From: Arcticibacter sp.
Lineage (GTDB): Bacteria > Bacteroidota > Bacteroidia > 2-12-FULL-35-15
DNA length: 64,000 bases
Direction of reading: 5' to 3'
Assembly (NCBI GenBank): GCA_021155045.1
Contig: JAJNQB010000002.1
Span: 1-64,000, forward strand
The position numbers and the translations under genes are program-made. Below, piece by piece: positions 1-9,479 of the stretch. The notes below the pieces were generated by a model. It was not told the DNA's origin. It worked only from the letters and a program-made list of their open reading frames with translations, and searched no databases. Within the stretch, counting starts at the first letter, position 1, and every line of letters starts with the position of its first letter.

Positions 1-2192
1 CGTTTACTACTATAAATCCTACTTGTGGATTGTCGAATGGTAGTATTAATTCGGCTGTAAGTGGTGGTACGGGACCGTTTTCTTATGCTTGGTCTCCTGC
101 TGGTGGGACTGGTGCTAATGCTACCGCTTTACCTCAAGGTATTTATACACTTCTAGTTACTGATGCACTGGGTTGTACGTTTAGTTCTAGTACAACAATA
201 ACAAATATAGCAGGTCCAATAGTTTCTATTGCTTCATCAAGCAATGTTTCTTGTTTTGGTGGAAACAATGGAACAGCTCAAGCTTCTATCTCCTTAGGTA
301 CTGCACCGTTCACAATTTCATGGTCTCCTTATGGTGGAAATTCTCTTTTAGCGAATGGTCTTACACAAGGTACTTATACTGTAACGGTAGTTGATGTCAA
401 CGGATGTCAATCTACATCTTCTGTAAATATTACAGAACCAACACCTGTAAATTTATCTATAAATTCTATTGGGAATGTTCTTTGTAATGGTGGAAGTACG
501 GGCTCAGCAAGTGTTGTTGCTTCTGGAGGAACACCTGGATACACCTATTTATGGGCTTTTAATAGTTCTACTTCTCCTAACATAAGTAATTTATCAGTAG
601 GTTCTTATGTGGTAACAGTTTCTGATAACAATAGCTGCTCTACCTCCATAACTGTAAATATAACTCAACCGCCTGTATTGGCTTTATCAATAGGGGCAGT
701 TGTAAATCCTTCTTGTTTTGGCTCAACAAACGGAAGTATATCATTAAATACATCAGGAGGAACTTTCCCTTATTCGTTTAATTGGTCGAATGGACAAACT
801 GGTAGTTTTGCAAATAATTTGTCGGTAGGAAGTTATAGCGTTACCTTAACAGATGCTAATGGTTGTACAGCTACTGCGAATGCCGTATTAACTCAACCAT
901 CTCAGGTAATAACATCTGGAGGGCCTAATGATACAATTTGCTCAGGAAGCTCAACCACTATAACCGCTACTGCTATTGGTGGAGCAGGAAATTATTATTA
1001 TGCTTGGCAGCCTGTAGTAGCAATTAACTCAGGGAGCTTTACAGTAACTCCGCCAATAGGAACAACTGCATATTATGTTGTTGCTTATGACCAAAATGGA
1101 TGTGCAGGAACACAAGACACTATTTTAGTTACTTCCTATTTATTAACCTCAGCAGATGTTACAGCATTCGGAAATTCTCCTATTTGCCCTGGACAAGTAT
1201 CTACCATTTATGCCCAAGTTACAGGTAGCAATACGGGTCCGCTTACTTTCCAATGGGATAATGGTTTAGGAACAGGTCCTGGAGCATTTGTAGTTACACC
1301 AACTCAACCAACTACATATATTGTTACTGTAACTAATTCTTGTGGAAGTACGATTTATGACTCTGTTCAAGTATTATTTAATCCACCACCAACAATCATT
1401 GCATCATCAGATGCAGGTGCTTGTATTCCTGCATTCATAAATTTTTATGACAATTCGATAACAGGCAACCCTTCTGACCCTATTGTTTCTTGGTTATGGA
1501 CTTTCGGAGATGGAACAACATCAACACTGCAAGACCCTTCTCATTTGTATCCAAATGTTGGTACTTATCCTGTAACAGTTACAGTAACAACTGCTGGAGG
1601 GTGTACAAACAATAACAGTACAAATCCACTTAATGTTGATGCATACCCTGTTCCTACGGCTGCATTTACAGTAAACAGCACTTTACTAGATATTCCTGTT
1701 GATATATTATATTGCACCAATCAATCTGTAGGGGCAAACTCTTATGTTTGGACTTTTGGAGATGGAGGTTCTTCTTCTCTCGTAAATCCAAATTATTCAT
1801 ATAATGCAGTTGGCGTATTTCCTGTTCAATTAATTGCTACCAACAGTTTTGGTTGTTCAGATACTGCAGAAATTAATATTACAACAAGTTCAGATTTAGT
1901 ATTTCCAAATGTATTTACACCAGACGAAAATGGTGGCGGAGGATATTATGATATTAACAGCTTAACGAACGATATATTTTTCCCATATACTGCAGGTGTT
2001 ACTGAATTTAAACTTCAAATTTTTAATAGATGGGGAGAATTGATTTTTGAAACAACAGATATTAAATTTGGTTGGGATGGATATTATAGAGGAGTTTTAT
2101 GCCAACAGGATGTTTACATCTGGAAAGCATACGCAAAATTGAATAGTGGTAGAATTTTTAATAAAACTGGCGATGTTACTTTACTTAGATAG
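1..2192 (+). CDS. T9SS-secreted adhesin with SprB-type repeats, PKD domains and type-B sorting domain (5' partial)
   Basis: The reading frame is open to the left edge of the window (frame of base 3), so this is the C-terminal part of a larger cell-surface protein. The first third or so is made of repeats of the SprB kind: each has a Cys-x-Gly-xx-(N/T)G-S/T motif, a G-G-T-x-P-Y/F-x-Y/F-x-W motif and a later T-V-x-D-x-N-G-C motif. Further on come PKD-like domains (W-T-F-G-D-G motifs near bases 1500 and 1750). The last 90 or so residues start at V-F-T-P-D-E-N and contain N-R-W-G-E-L, matching the gliding-motility-associated C-terminal domain (type-B T9SS signal). Such proteins cross the outer membrane through T9SS and are used for adhesion or gliding; a PorP/SprF gene follows in the same operon, as with sprB-sprF in Flavobacterium. 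The ligand is unknown. Confidence 0.9.
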   Translation, partial: FTTINPTCGLSNGSINSAVSGGTGPFSYAWSPAGGTGANATALPQGIYTLLVTDALGCTFSSSTTITNIAGPIVSIASSSNVSCFGGNNGTAQASISLGTAPFTISWSPYGGNSLLANGLTQGTYTVTVVDVNGCQSTSSVNITEPTPVNLSINSIGNVLCNGGSTGSASVVASGGTPGYTYLWAFNSSTSPNISNLSVGSYVVTVSDNNSCSTSITVNITQPPVLALSIGAVVNPSCFGSTNGSISLNTSGGTFPYSFNWSNGQTGSFANNLSVGSYSVTLTDANGCTATANAVLTQPSQVITSGGPNDTICSGSSTTITATAIGGAGNYYYAWQPVVAINSGSFTVTPPIGTTAYYVVAYDQNGCAGTQDTILVTSYLLTSADVTAFGNSPICPGQVSTIYAQVTGSNTGPLTFQWDNGLGTGPGAFVVTPTQPTTYIVTVTNSCGSTIYDSVQVLFNPPPTIIASSDAGACIPAFINFYDNSITGNPSDPIVSWLWTFGDGTTSTLQDPSHLYPNVGTYPVTVTVTTAGGCTNNNSTNPLNVDAYPVPTAAFTVNSTLLDIPVDILYCTNQSVGANSYVWTFGDGGSSSLVNPNYSYNAVGVFPVQLIATNSFGCSDTAEINITTSSDLVFPNVFTPDENGGGGYYDINSLTNDIFFPYTAGVTEFKLQIFNRWGELIFETTDIKFGWDGYYRGVLCQQDVYIWKAYAKLNSGRIFNKTGDVTLLR

Positions 2193-3747
2193 ATATAAAT
2201 TATTGATTTTTAATATTCTTTTTTTCTTTTTCATTTTTAAAGGAGATGCTCAAACATTAACTAAAGCTGAAAAAAAAGACAAGGCAAAAGCCGATTTGTT
2301 ATTTGAATCAGGAGATTATTTAAATGCATCCAATTACTATTTAGTATTATTTAAAAAAGATTCTTTAGATGAAGAATTTAATTATAAAATAGGAGTATGT
2401 TATTTTGAATTAAAACGTTTCAGAAAAAACGCTATTAATTACTTTTCTAAAACAAGTTTAAAAAGATATCCAGAAACATATTTCTATTTAGGGCGACTAA
2501 ATCATATTTCGGAAAAATATGAATTAGCCATTGAAAATTATAAGATGTATTTAAAAATGAATCGTGCAGGAGAATATTCAGAAAGCGAAATCAATTTTTT
2601 TATCAATAAATCAAAAACAGCCCAAGAGTTACAAAAGCAAATGGACAATACCGTTGTGATAACAAATTTAGGTGAAAATATAAACACAGAATTTTCGGAA
2701 TACTCTCCATTAATTCCAGCGGATGAATCATTTTTATTATTCACATCAAGAAGAAAAAATGAGGTGTGGAAAAACAAAGACCCTAATGGCGATTATTTTG
2801 AAGATATATATATATCATATAAAAAAAACAATGAATGGACATCTCCACAATTATTGGACACCAACGTAAACACATCCCTACATGATGCATGTACAGGGCT
2901 TTCTGCAGATGGAGAAAAATTGCTAGTATATAAAACAAACAAAGATTTATATAGTGGTGGCATTTATGAATCTAATATCATTGAAAATAAATGGTCCACT
3001 CCCAAAATAATGGATAATAAAGTGAACTCACTTGGTAATTTAGAAACAAGCGCTTGTTATTCGCCTGATGGTGAAATAATAATTTTTTCCAGTAATCGAA
3101 AAGGTGGTTATGGTGGAATGGATTTATACATGATAAAAAAAACACCCACTGGCGAATGGAGCGAAGCAAAAAACCTCGGACCTACCATTAATACCGAATA
3201 TAATGAAGATGCACCTTTTATTCATCCATTAGGTAAGACTTTGTATTTTAGCTCTGAAGGACATTTGAATATGGGTGGATATGATGTTTTTAAATCTAAT
3301 TTTAATGAGTATTCTGATTTTACACCACCCGAAAATCTGGGTTGCCCAATAAATACGGCTGACGATGATATATTTTTTGTAATGAACACCAATGCAAATA
3401 TGGGTTATTTTTCATCGGATAGAAATGGCGGCATAGGTTTGCAAGATATTTATAGTGTTACTTTTCCTAATGAAAACAGCTTATATAATGTTTATAATAT
3501 CCATGTTGTTGATCAAAATGATTCAACAATAAAAAATGTGGATGTTACATTAATTGACCTAACAAAAAAAACAGTTCATGGTGTTTATAAATCAAATAAA
3601 AACACTGGAAAAATTTTAGTTATTTCAAAAAATACTAGTGAATTTAAAATTATGATTGAATCGAAAGGATATAGTGTGTACAGTAATAATATTCTTTTTA
3701 AGGATGAAAATGATTTAGTATTCAAACTTAAAAAAACAGAGCAATGA
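2173..3747 (+). CDS. TPR and PD40 beta-propeller envelope protein, PorE-like but without OmpA domain
   Basis: About 524 residues. I chose the ATG at 2173, which overlaps the end of the adhesin gene by 20 bases; an in-frame GTG at 2146 would put the hydrophobic leader too far inside. The leader (L-L-I-F-N-I-L-F-F-F-F) ends at D-A-Q, a usual Bacteroidota signal peptide end. Residues about 30-130 are TPR-like helices. About 160-430 hold PD40 propeller repeats (S-P-D-G-E-I-I-I-F-S-S-N-R, then an H-P-x-G-K-T-L-Y-F-S-S motif and a G-Y-F-S-S-D-R-N-G-G motif). The last 80 residues look like a carboxypeptidase-regulatory/CnaB-like fold. The order matches PorE (TPR, propeller, CRD), but the peptidoglycan-binding OmpA domain is missing. 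It lies between the adhesin and its PorP/SprF, with a 4-base ATGA overlap to the latter, so an accessory role in secretion or anchoring is likely (inference). Confidence 0.85.
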   Translation: MLLYLDRYKLLIFNILFFFFIFKGDAQTLTKAEKKDKAKADLLFESGDYLNASNYYLVLFKKDSLDEEFNYKIGVCYFELKRFRKNAINYFSKTSLKRYPETYFYLGRLNHISEKYELAIENYKMYLKMNRAGEYSESEINFFINKSKTAQELQKQMDNTVVITNLGENINTEFSEYSPLIPADESFLLFTSRRKNEVWKNKDPNGDYFEDIYISYKKNNEWTSPQLLDTNVNTSLHDACTGLSADGEKLLVYKTNKDLYSGGIYESNIIENKWSTPKIMDNKVNSLGNLETSACYSPDGEIIIFSSNRKGGYGGMDLYMIKKTPTGEWSEAKNLGPTINTEYNEDAPFIHPLGKTLYFSSEGHLNMGGYDVFKSNFNEYSDFTPPENLGCPINTADDDIFFVMNTNANMGYFSSDRNGGIGLQDIYSVTFPNENSLYNVYNIHVVDQNDSTIKNVDVTLIDLTKKTVHGVYKSNKNTGKILVISKNTSEFKIMIESKGYSVYSNNILFKDENDLVFKLKKTEQ

Positions 3748-4739
3748 AAAAAATAGTATTTATAGCGTCATTGGTTCTCTGCTTTTTAAAAATAGATGCG
3801 CAGGATATGCATTTCACTCAATTTTATGCTTCAGCTCAATATTTGAATCCTGCTTTTGTTGGAACAAATGTTTGCTCTAGAGTTTCTGCTACTTATAGAA
3901 CTCAATGGATGGGCGTTTCAAATGCATACAGGAGCTACTTAGTTTCTTTTGACCATTATTTGCCATCCTATAAACTTGGTGTTGGTTTGCTGTTTGGAAA
4001 TGATGTAGCTGGCTCAGGTGAATTAAAAACTACAATTATAAATCCACAAATTGCTTACGAAACAAGTTTAAATCGAAAAATATCATTACGAGTGGGAGCT
4101 CAACCAGGAATTGGAATTAGAAGTATAAATTTTAATAAACTTGTATTTGGCGACCAAATTGCTCGAGGAGGAAATGTTAGTACAATAGAAACACCTACTC
4201 AATCAAGAACATATTTTGATGCAAGTGCAGGTATTTTAGTGTATTCTCAATCTTTTTGGATTGGCTCTTCTTTTTTTCATTTGAATAGACCAAACGAATC
4301 ATTATTTGACCTAAAGGAAGCTCGACTACCTGTTAAATATTCTATACACGGAGGATACAAATATGTTATAAATAATGATAAAAAAGAGCCTACTAATCAA
4401 ACATCAGTTTCATTTGTTTTTAATTATAGAGGACAAGAACAATTTGACCAAGTTGATATTGGAACATATTACACCCGTTATATTTTTAATTTAGGTTTAT
4501 GGTACAGAGGAATACCAGCATTAAAAGCCTACAAACCAGGCTACTCAAACAACGATGCAATTGCAATAATTGTTGGTGTTCAAGCAGATAAGTATCATAT
4601 CGGATATAGCTATGATATGACAATTTCTAAATTGACTTATGCAACAAAAGGAGCACATGAACTAACTATATCCTACCAATTTTGTGAAGTAAAAAAGAAA
4701 AGGAGAAAAAGACTTCTTGTCCCTTGTCCTAAGTTTTAA
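3744..4739 (+). CDS. PorP/SprF family type IX secretion system outer-membrane protein
   Basis: 331 residues with a signal peptide ending at I-D-A-Q-D. The mature part begins with the family motif: H-F-T-Q-F-Y-A-S-A followed by Y-L-N-P-A-F-V-G-T, and later R-T-Q-W. The remainder alternates amphipathic strands as in a small outer-membrane barrel, ending in I-G-Y-S-Y-D and a final H-E-L-T-I-S-Y strand. In Flavobacterium SprF is needed for secretion or surface display of SprB, and related proteins bind type-B C-terminal domains. Its place after the type-B adhesin, with translational coupling to the preceding gene, suggests it serves that adhesin. The extreme C terminus is basic (K-K-K-R-R-K-R). 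Confidence 0.93.
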   Translation: MKKIVFIASLVLCFLKIDAQDMHFTQFYASAQYLNPAFVGTNVCSRVSATYRTQWMGVSNAYRSYLVSFDHYLPSYKLGVGLLFGNDVAGSGELKTTIINPQIAYETSLNRKISLRVGAQPGIGIRSINFNKLVFGDQIARGGNVSTIETPTQSRTYFDASAGILVYSQSFWIGSSFFHLNRPNESLFDLKEARLPVKYSIHGGYKYVINNDKKEPTNQTSVSFVFNYRGQEQFDQVDIGTYYTRYIFNLGLWYRGIPALKAYKPGYSNNDAIAIIVGVQADKYHIGYSYDMTISKLTYATKGAHELTISYQFCEVKKKRRKRLLVPCPKF

Positions 4740-4774
4740 TAGAAAATATTAAAAACAAAATAGATAAATAATTC

Positions 4775-4782
4775 TAAATTTG
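4775..4782 (+). promoter_or_regulatory. Predicted -7 promoter element TAAATTTG
   Basis: Exact match to the Bacteroidota -7 consensus TAnnTTTG, 20 bases before the ATG of the second adhesin gene. No clear TTG -33 box is seen. It suggests the second adhesin module has its own promoter. Confidence 0.5.
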
Positions 4783-4802
4783 CAGTAAATTCTACTAGTG
4801 TG

Positions 4803-6704
4803 ATGGCTTTTCGTTTTAATAAAATAATTATCATTTTAATTTTAAGTTTTGTTTTTTTAAAAACAAAAGCACAATCTGTTGGCGGAACAACATCGGGTGG
4901 AGCTACCTATTGTTCTGCAACCAACTCTGGTTTTGTTAGTGTTACAGGATTTGTTGGCTCTATACAATTTTGGCAATCATCCACCGATGGTGGAGTAACA
5001 TGGGCAAGCAATACTAATACAACTCCCAACCAAAGCTATTTTAATTTAGCACAAACAACCTGTTACCGAGCAATCGTACAAAATGGAGCTTTTCCTCCTG
5101 ATACATCTACCATTGTTTGTGTTACCATTTATCTTCCAAGTATTGGTGGAACTTTGTCTGGTGGCGGAAATTTTTGTGTAAGTTCTGGACCTGGTTCACT
5201 TAACTTAACTGGAAATAACGGCAATGTGCTTTATTGGCTTTCATCAATAGATAGTGGAGCAACATGGAATACTATTGCAAACACTACTACAACTGAAAAC
5301 TATACAAATATAACTCAAGCTACAATTTATCAAGTAGTAGTACAAAACGGACCAATGTGTCCTTCAGACACATCATCTCAGGCAATATTTACGATTTATC
5401 CTGCTTCTGTTGCAGGAACTTTAAGCGGAGCAACCAGCGTGTGTTCCACTTCAAATTTAGGTTCAGTAGTTTTAAGTGGAAACACCGGAAACATTACAGA
5501 ATGGCTATCATCTACTAATTCTGGAGCTACTTGGACAGCTATTGCCAACACCACATCAACTCAAAATTATTTAAATCTTTCTCAAACCACTTGGTACCAA
5601 GTAATTGTTCAAAGTGGTACTTGTCCTCCTGATACATCATCATATGCAATTATTGATGTTAGCACACCATCCATAGCAGGTACTTTAAGCGGTGGCGGAA
5701 TTTTTTGTGGAACACCCGCAACTGGAGTTCTAAATTTAACAGGCAACACAGGAAATGTTACTGGCTGGCAAATTTCTGTTGATAGCGGTGCAACATGGGG
5801 AGCAATAAGTAATACAACAACAACACAAAATTATACAGGCTTAACTTCAACAACCATGTATTTAGTTACAGTTCAAAATGGAGCCTGCCCTTCTGTTACT
5901 TCTAATATCGAAATTGTTTACGTTTTTCCTCAAACAGTAGCAGGCACAATAAATTCAAATGCTACAGTTTGCTATCAAACAAACAACGATTCCATTTTAT
6001 TAACCGGAAATGTTGGTAATGTTTTGTATTGGTTATCATCTACAGATGGAGGAATTACATGGAATACGATTACAAACACATCCACTACATTAATTTATTC
6101 AGGATTAATACAAACTACACAATACAGTGCAGTTGTACAAAGCGGTTTGTGTAACATAGATACCACAAATACTGTTATCATTACTGTGTTAGCACAAAAT
6201 ATAATAAGTGCAGGAAACGATACAACCATTACTCAAGGACAAACACTCACATTAAATGGTTCAGGAATTGGTATAAGTATAATTTGGAGCCCTGCTTCTA
6301 CCCTATCTAACTCCAATATTTTAAATCCAATAGCATCACCTCAAACAACAACAGTTTATACATTAACAATTACAGACATTGATGGATGTGTAGTTACAGA
6401 TAATGTGATTATAACTGTAAATCAGCCTAATTACAATGGAATGATTTCAAATTTATTTACACCAAACGGAGATGGAATAAATGATTTTTGGTATTTACAA
6501 GATATTTTAAATTTTCCTGAAAATGAGGTGTTTGTTTACAACATATATGGCAACCAAGTTTATACTAAAAAAGGATATACAAACGATTGGAACGGTACAT
6601 ACAATGGCTCGGAATTGCCTGACGGCACTTACTTTTATGTGGTTAAGTTTGAAAATTTTGATAAAATAATAAAGGGCTCACTTGATATTTTAAGAAATAA
6701 ATAA
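4803..6704 (+). CDS. T9SS adhesin with five ~88-residue repeats and type-B sorting domain
   Basis: 633 residues. The ATG at 4803 is chosen over an adjacent GTG at 4800 because it gives a standard signal peptide ending K-T-K-A-Q. From about residue 26 to 465 there are five tandem repeats of roughly 88 residues, each opening with G-T-L-S-G-G-like sequence and a Cys, then G-N-x-G-N-V-x-x-W-x-S-S-x-D-S-G-A-T-W, and ending in Y-x-V-V-V-Q-N-G and a second Cys, so each may carry a disulfide. A Pro-rich strand segment follows. The last 85 residues (F-T-P-N-G-D-G-I-N-D-F-W ... Y-N-I-Y-G-N-Q-V) are a type-B T9SS sorting domain. The stop overlaps the next gene's ATG by one base. Surface exposure is confident; the ligand is not known. 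Confidence 0.92.
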   Translation: MAFRFNKIIIILILSFVFLKTKAQSVGGTTSGGATYCSATNSGFVSVTGFVGSIQFWQSSTDGGVTWASNTNTTPNQSYFNLAQTTCYRAIVQNGAFPPDTSTIVCVTIYLPSIGGTLSGGGNFCVSSGPGSLNLTGNNGNVLYWLSSIDSGATWNTIANTTTTENYTNITQATIYQVVVQNGPMCPSDTSSQAIFTIYPASVAGTLSGATSVCSTSNLGSVVLSGNTGNITEWLSSTNSGATWTAIANTTSTQNYLNLSQTTWYQVIVQSGTCPPDTSSYAIIDVSTPSIAGTLSGGGIFCGTPATGVLNLTGNTGNVTGWQISVDSGATWGAISNTTTTQNYTGLTSTTMYLVTVQNGACPSVTSNIEIVYVFPQTVAGTINSNATVCYQTNNDSILLTGNVGNVLYWLSSTDGGITWNTITNTSTTLIYSGLIQTTQYSAVVQSGLCNIDTTNTVIITVLAQNIISAGNDTTITQGQTLTLNGSGIGISIIWSPASTLSNSNILNPIASPQTTTVYTLTITDIDGCVVTDNVIITVNQPNYNGMISNLFTPNGDGINDFWYLQDILNFPENEVFVYNIYGNQVYTKKGYTNDWNGTYNGSELPDGTYFYVVKFENFDKIIKGSLDILRNK

Positions 6705-8185
6705 TGAGAAATAAATACATCATATTATTGTTTGTTTTAATTTCTGTTCGACTAAATGCACAGCAAGTGGGCATGTATAGCCATTATTTTTACAAACCAA
6801 TGATTTACAACCCTGCCTTTACAGGGACTGATGATGCTACAAACATAATGGTTATAAGTCGCTCACAATGGACTGATTTTAGAAATGCACCACAACTAAA
6901 TATCTTAACCTTAGATGGAACAATTTTAGAAAACAAAGCAGGTTTAGGAGCATCCGTTATCAGCGACAAAAAAGGTTTAACAAACAGAACATCTGGGAAT
7001 TTATTTTATTCTTATAAATTAAAAATAAATGATGAAACACACCTTCTGCTTGGAGCATCCGCAGGCGTGGTTAATCAACAAATAAATTTCAACAATGCGC
7101 TGGTAGAAAACAATAATGACCCTACTCTATTTTCATCCAACGAACAAAAAACAACATTTGATGCCAATGCAGGATTAGGTTTTGTATGGAAAAATTTACA
7201 ATTCGGAGCAGCTGTTCCTCAATTAATTGGAAACAAAGTGAACTATGTTGATAATTCAAATATTCGCTCTTACTATTCTCAAGTAAGACATTATATGGGT
7301 TCGTTAAAATATAAAATTTTTATTTCTGAAGAAAAAGGCATTTCTGTTACACCACTTGCATTGGTTCGATTTGTTCCGAATACTCCATTTCAGTACGATG
7401 GAAATATAAATTTTGATTGGCAAAATAAATTTTGGATTGGGGCAACATACAAAAGCGATTATGCTGTTGGAGCAAATGTTGGTTTTTGTATTCACAAACA
7501 GTTGTATCTCGGATACTCCTATGATTTTATAATAGGAAGCATTTCTAAGTATGCAGGAACAAGCCATGAATTAATGGTAAATTTTAAATTTGGCAAAAAC
7601 AAAAAATCTAATTCAGAACCAGTTGTTGTAGAAGAAGAAAAACAAGAAGCCCACAAATTAGAAAACGAAGAATATGTAAAACGAATGGATAGCTTGCAAA
7701 AACAAGTTCAACTTAGTAACGAAAAAATAAATGAACTTTCTAAGAAGCTTGAACAACAACAACAACAAACAATCAATAGTAATCAAACTACAAATAATCA
7801 AGGAGCAAATAATAATTCTAATAACCAAGCAACCAATCAAAATCAAAACACAGAGGCTGTTCAAAACAATAATTCAAAAGTTTTAGATAGTGGAGTTTGG
7901 TTTGTATCTAATGAATCAAAAGACTTTACGGATGAAAAAAATAAAAATCCAGAACCAGCATTTTATGTGGTAGTTGGTACATTCTATTATAAAGATTTAG
8001 CTCAAGCTGAAGCAAAAAGATTTATGGATAAAGGCTTTCAACCAAAAATTATATTTTTTGAACCCAAAAAGTATAATTACATTTTTATTGGAAAATACAT
8101 GAACAAAGAGGATGCTATTAAAAAAGCAAAAGAACTTCAATCAGCAGGTATCAAAGATTCGTGGGTACAGCTGATTGTTGATTAG
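6704..8185 (+). CDS. PorP/SprF family protein fused to a C-terminal SPOR domain
   Basis: 493 residues. After a signal peptide (ending L-N-A-Q) residues 20-295 are a PorP/SprF domain: H-Y-F-Y-K-P-M-I-Y-N-P-A-F-T-G-T, then S-R-S-Q-W, closing with Y-S-Y-D-F and H-E-L-M-V-N-F-K-F. Residues about 300-360 form an acidic/charged coiled coil, about 365-395 are rich in N and Q, and about 415-493 form a SPOR domain (F-Y-V-V-V-G-T-F start, a central F-I-G-K-Y motif, and an A-I-K-K-A-K-E-L helix). SPOR domains bind septal, denuded peptidoglycan. Ordinary SprF proteins end after the barrel, so the fusion is unusual; it may tie this translocon partner to peptidoglycan (inference). Directly coupled to the adhesin gene before it. 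Confidence 0.92.
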   Translation: MRNKYIILLFVLISVRLNAQQVGMYSHYFYKPMIYNPAFTGTDDATNIMVISRSQWTDFRNAPQLNILTLDGTILENKAGLGASVISDKKGLTNRTSGNLFYSYKLKINDETHLLLGASAGVVNQQINFNNALVENNNDPTLFSSNEQKTTFDANAGLGFVWKNLQFGAAVPQLIGNKVNYVDNSNIRSYYSQVRHYMGSLKYKIFISEEKGISVTPLALVRFVPNTPFQYDGNINFDWQNKFWIGATYKSDYAVGANVGFCIHKQLYLGYSYDFIIGSISKYAGTSHELMVNFKFGKNKKSNSEPVVVEEEKQEAHKLENEEYVKRMDSLQKQVQLSNEKINELSKKLEQQQQQTINSNQTTNNQGANNNSNNQATNQNQNTEAVQNNNSKVLDSGVWFVSNESKDFTDEKNKNPEPAFYVVVGTFYYKDLAQAEAKRFMDKGFQPKIIFFEPKKYNYIFIGKYMNKEDAIKKAKELQSAGIKDSWVQLIVD

Positions 8186-8191
8186 CATTAC

Positions 8192-8309
8192 CTAATACCG
8201 ATGTGAAATAAGTAATGGTCTATTTTCCTTTTACTACATTGAATCAAACTTCTTTTCCAATCGGCATTTACCTTTGTAAGATTTAAACCCTAAATCAGAT
8301 TGGTATAAT
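8192..8309. repeat. Degenerate inverted-repeat element, copy 1 (MITE-like family 2)
   Basis: This intergenic stretch starts with TAATACCGAT (8193-8202) and ends with ATTGGTATA (8299-8307), an imperfect terminal inverted repeat. It carries CGGCATTTACC at 8262-8272. The reverse complement of 20836-20960 has the same ends and the same internal 11-mer at a similar position. It looks like an old, non-coding mobile repeat; there is no coding capacity. Confidence 0.4.
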
Positions 8310-8392
8310 CTCCTTTTATTTATTTTCAATTAATTTAGTCTTTGGTTTACCCAAAAAATATTTCTATTTTTAACCTTATAAAATAAAACAAT

Positions 8393-9451
8393 ATGAAATT
8401 AAAAGCTATTTTATTTATAAGTCTTTGTGCTTCAGCACCAGTTATTTTAACCGCTCAGACCGACACTATCATTAAAGCAAAAATTTTAGATGATGGTTCT
8501 CAAGATGCCGAAAAATTTTACAATGCAGGTATTGAAGATTTTAAAACAAAAAATTTTCAAGGAGCATTAATTAATTTTAATCAAGCAATTAACGCTAAGC
8601 CTGATTTTGAAAGAGCATACTATAACCGAGGTGCTACTAAATATGAAATGAAAGATTACAATGGAGCTATTGCTGATTTTGATAAAGCGCTTTCTATTTC
8701 ACAATCACCTGATAGTTATTTCAGCAGAGGACAAGCTAATTATGCTTTAGGTAAAAAAGAAGCTGCAAATGCTGATTATACAAAAACAATTGAAATAAAA
8801 AGTGATTATGCTCAAGCTTATTATTATCGTGGAGGAATAAAATTTGAGAACAAGGATTATAAAGGAGCTATCGAAGATTTTACATCCGCAATTAAAGTAA
8901 AACCCGATTATGCTTATGCCTATAATGATAGAGGAAGTGCAAAACGTCAGTTGGATGATATTGATGGTGCAATAAACGATTACAATAAAGCATTAGTAGC
9001 AAATTCAGAAATGGCTTTTACCTACAATAATATTGCAAGTGCAAAACGTAAAAAAGGCGATTTTAAAGGTGCGATAAATGATTACACCGAAGCTATTAAA
9101 ATGAAAAAAGATTATTATGCTGCATATAACAACAGAGGAAGTGCAAAAGTAGATGCAGGAGATTACAAAGGGGCAATTGAAGATTTTACAAAAGCCATCG
9201 AATTAAAAAAAGATTATGCTTTTGCATATAACAACAGAGCATCTGCTAAATATAAATTAAAAGATTACAAAGGAGCTGTTGATGATTGTACCAAGGCTAT
9301 TCAATTAGTAAATGATTATGGTTATGCTTATATGAACAGAGGAATTGCAAAAGAAATGCTAAGAGATAATATTGGAGCTTGCGAAGATTGGAAAAAAGCA
9401 CTTGAATATGGTGTTGAATCAGCAAAAAATTATATTGGAGATTGCAAATAG
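8393..9451 (+). CDS. Secreted tetratricopeptide-repeat protein
   Basis: 352 residues with a signal peptide (M-K-L-K-A-I-L-F-I-S-L..., ending L-T-A-Q). Residues about 35-345 are nine or so consecutive 34-residue TPRs with a very regular pattern: A-Y-x-N-R-G-x-A-K, then D-Y-K-G-A-I-x-D-F/Y-T-K-A-I, then a Lys and D-Y. TPR arrays bind protein partners; the leader places it in the periplasm or at the outer membrane. It is followed after 28 bases by a PorE-like OmpA gene on the same strand, which suggests a joint envelope role (inference). No catalytic domain is present. Confidence 0.88.
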   Translation: MKLKAILFISLCASAPVILTAQTDTIIKAKILDDGSQDAEKFYNAGIEDFKTKNFQGALINFNQAINAKPDFERAYYNRGATKYEMKDYNGAIADFDKALSISQSPDSYFSRGQANYALGKKEAANADYTKTIEIKSDYAQAYYYRGGIKFENKDYKGAIEDFTSAIKVKPDYAYAYNDRGSAKRQLDDIDGAINDYNKALVANSEMAFTYNNIASAKRKKGDFKGAINDYTEAIKMKKDYYAAYNNRGSAKVDAGDYKGAIEDFTKAIELKKDYAFAYNNRASAKYKLKDYKGAVDDCTKAIQLVNDYGYAYMNRGIAKEMLRDNIGACEDWKKALEYGVESAKNYIGDCK

Positions 9452-9479
9452 TTCTACAAACAAAAAAAAGAAATTGAAT

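Noticed and set aside
4803..6704. Tandem repeats as CRISPR or DNA satellite
   Set aside because: The repetition is at protein level in about 88-residue units within one open frame with a sorting domain; DNA copies are diverged.
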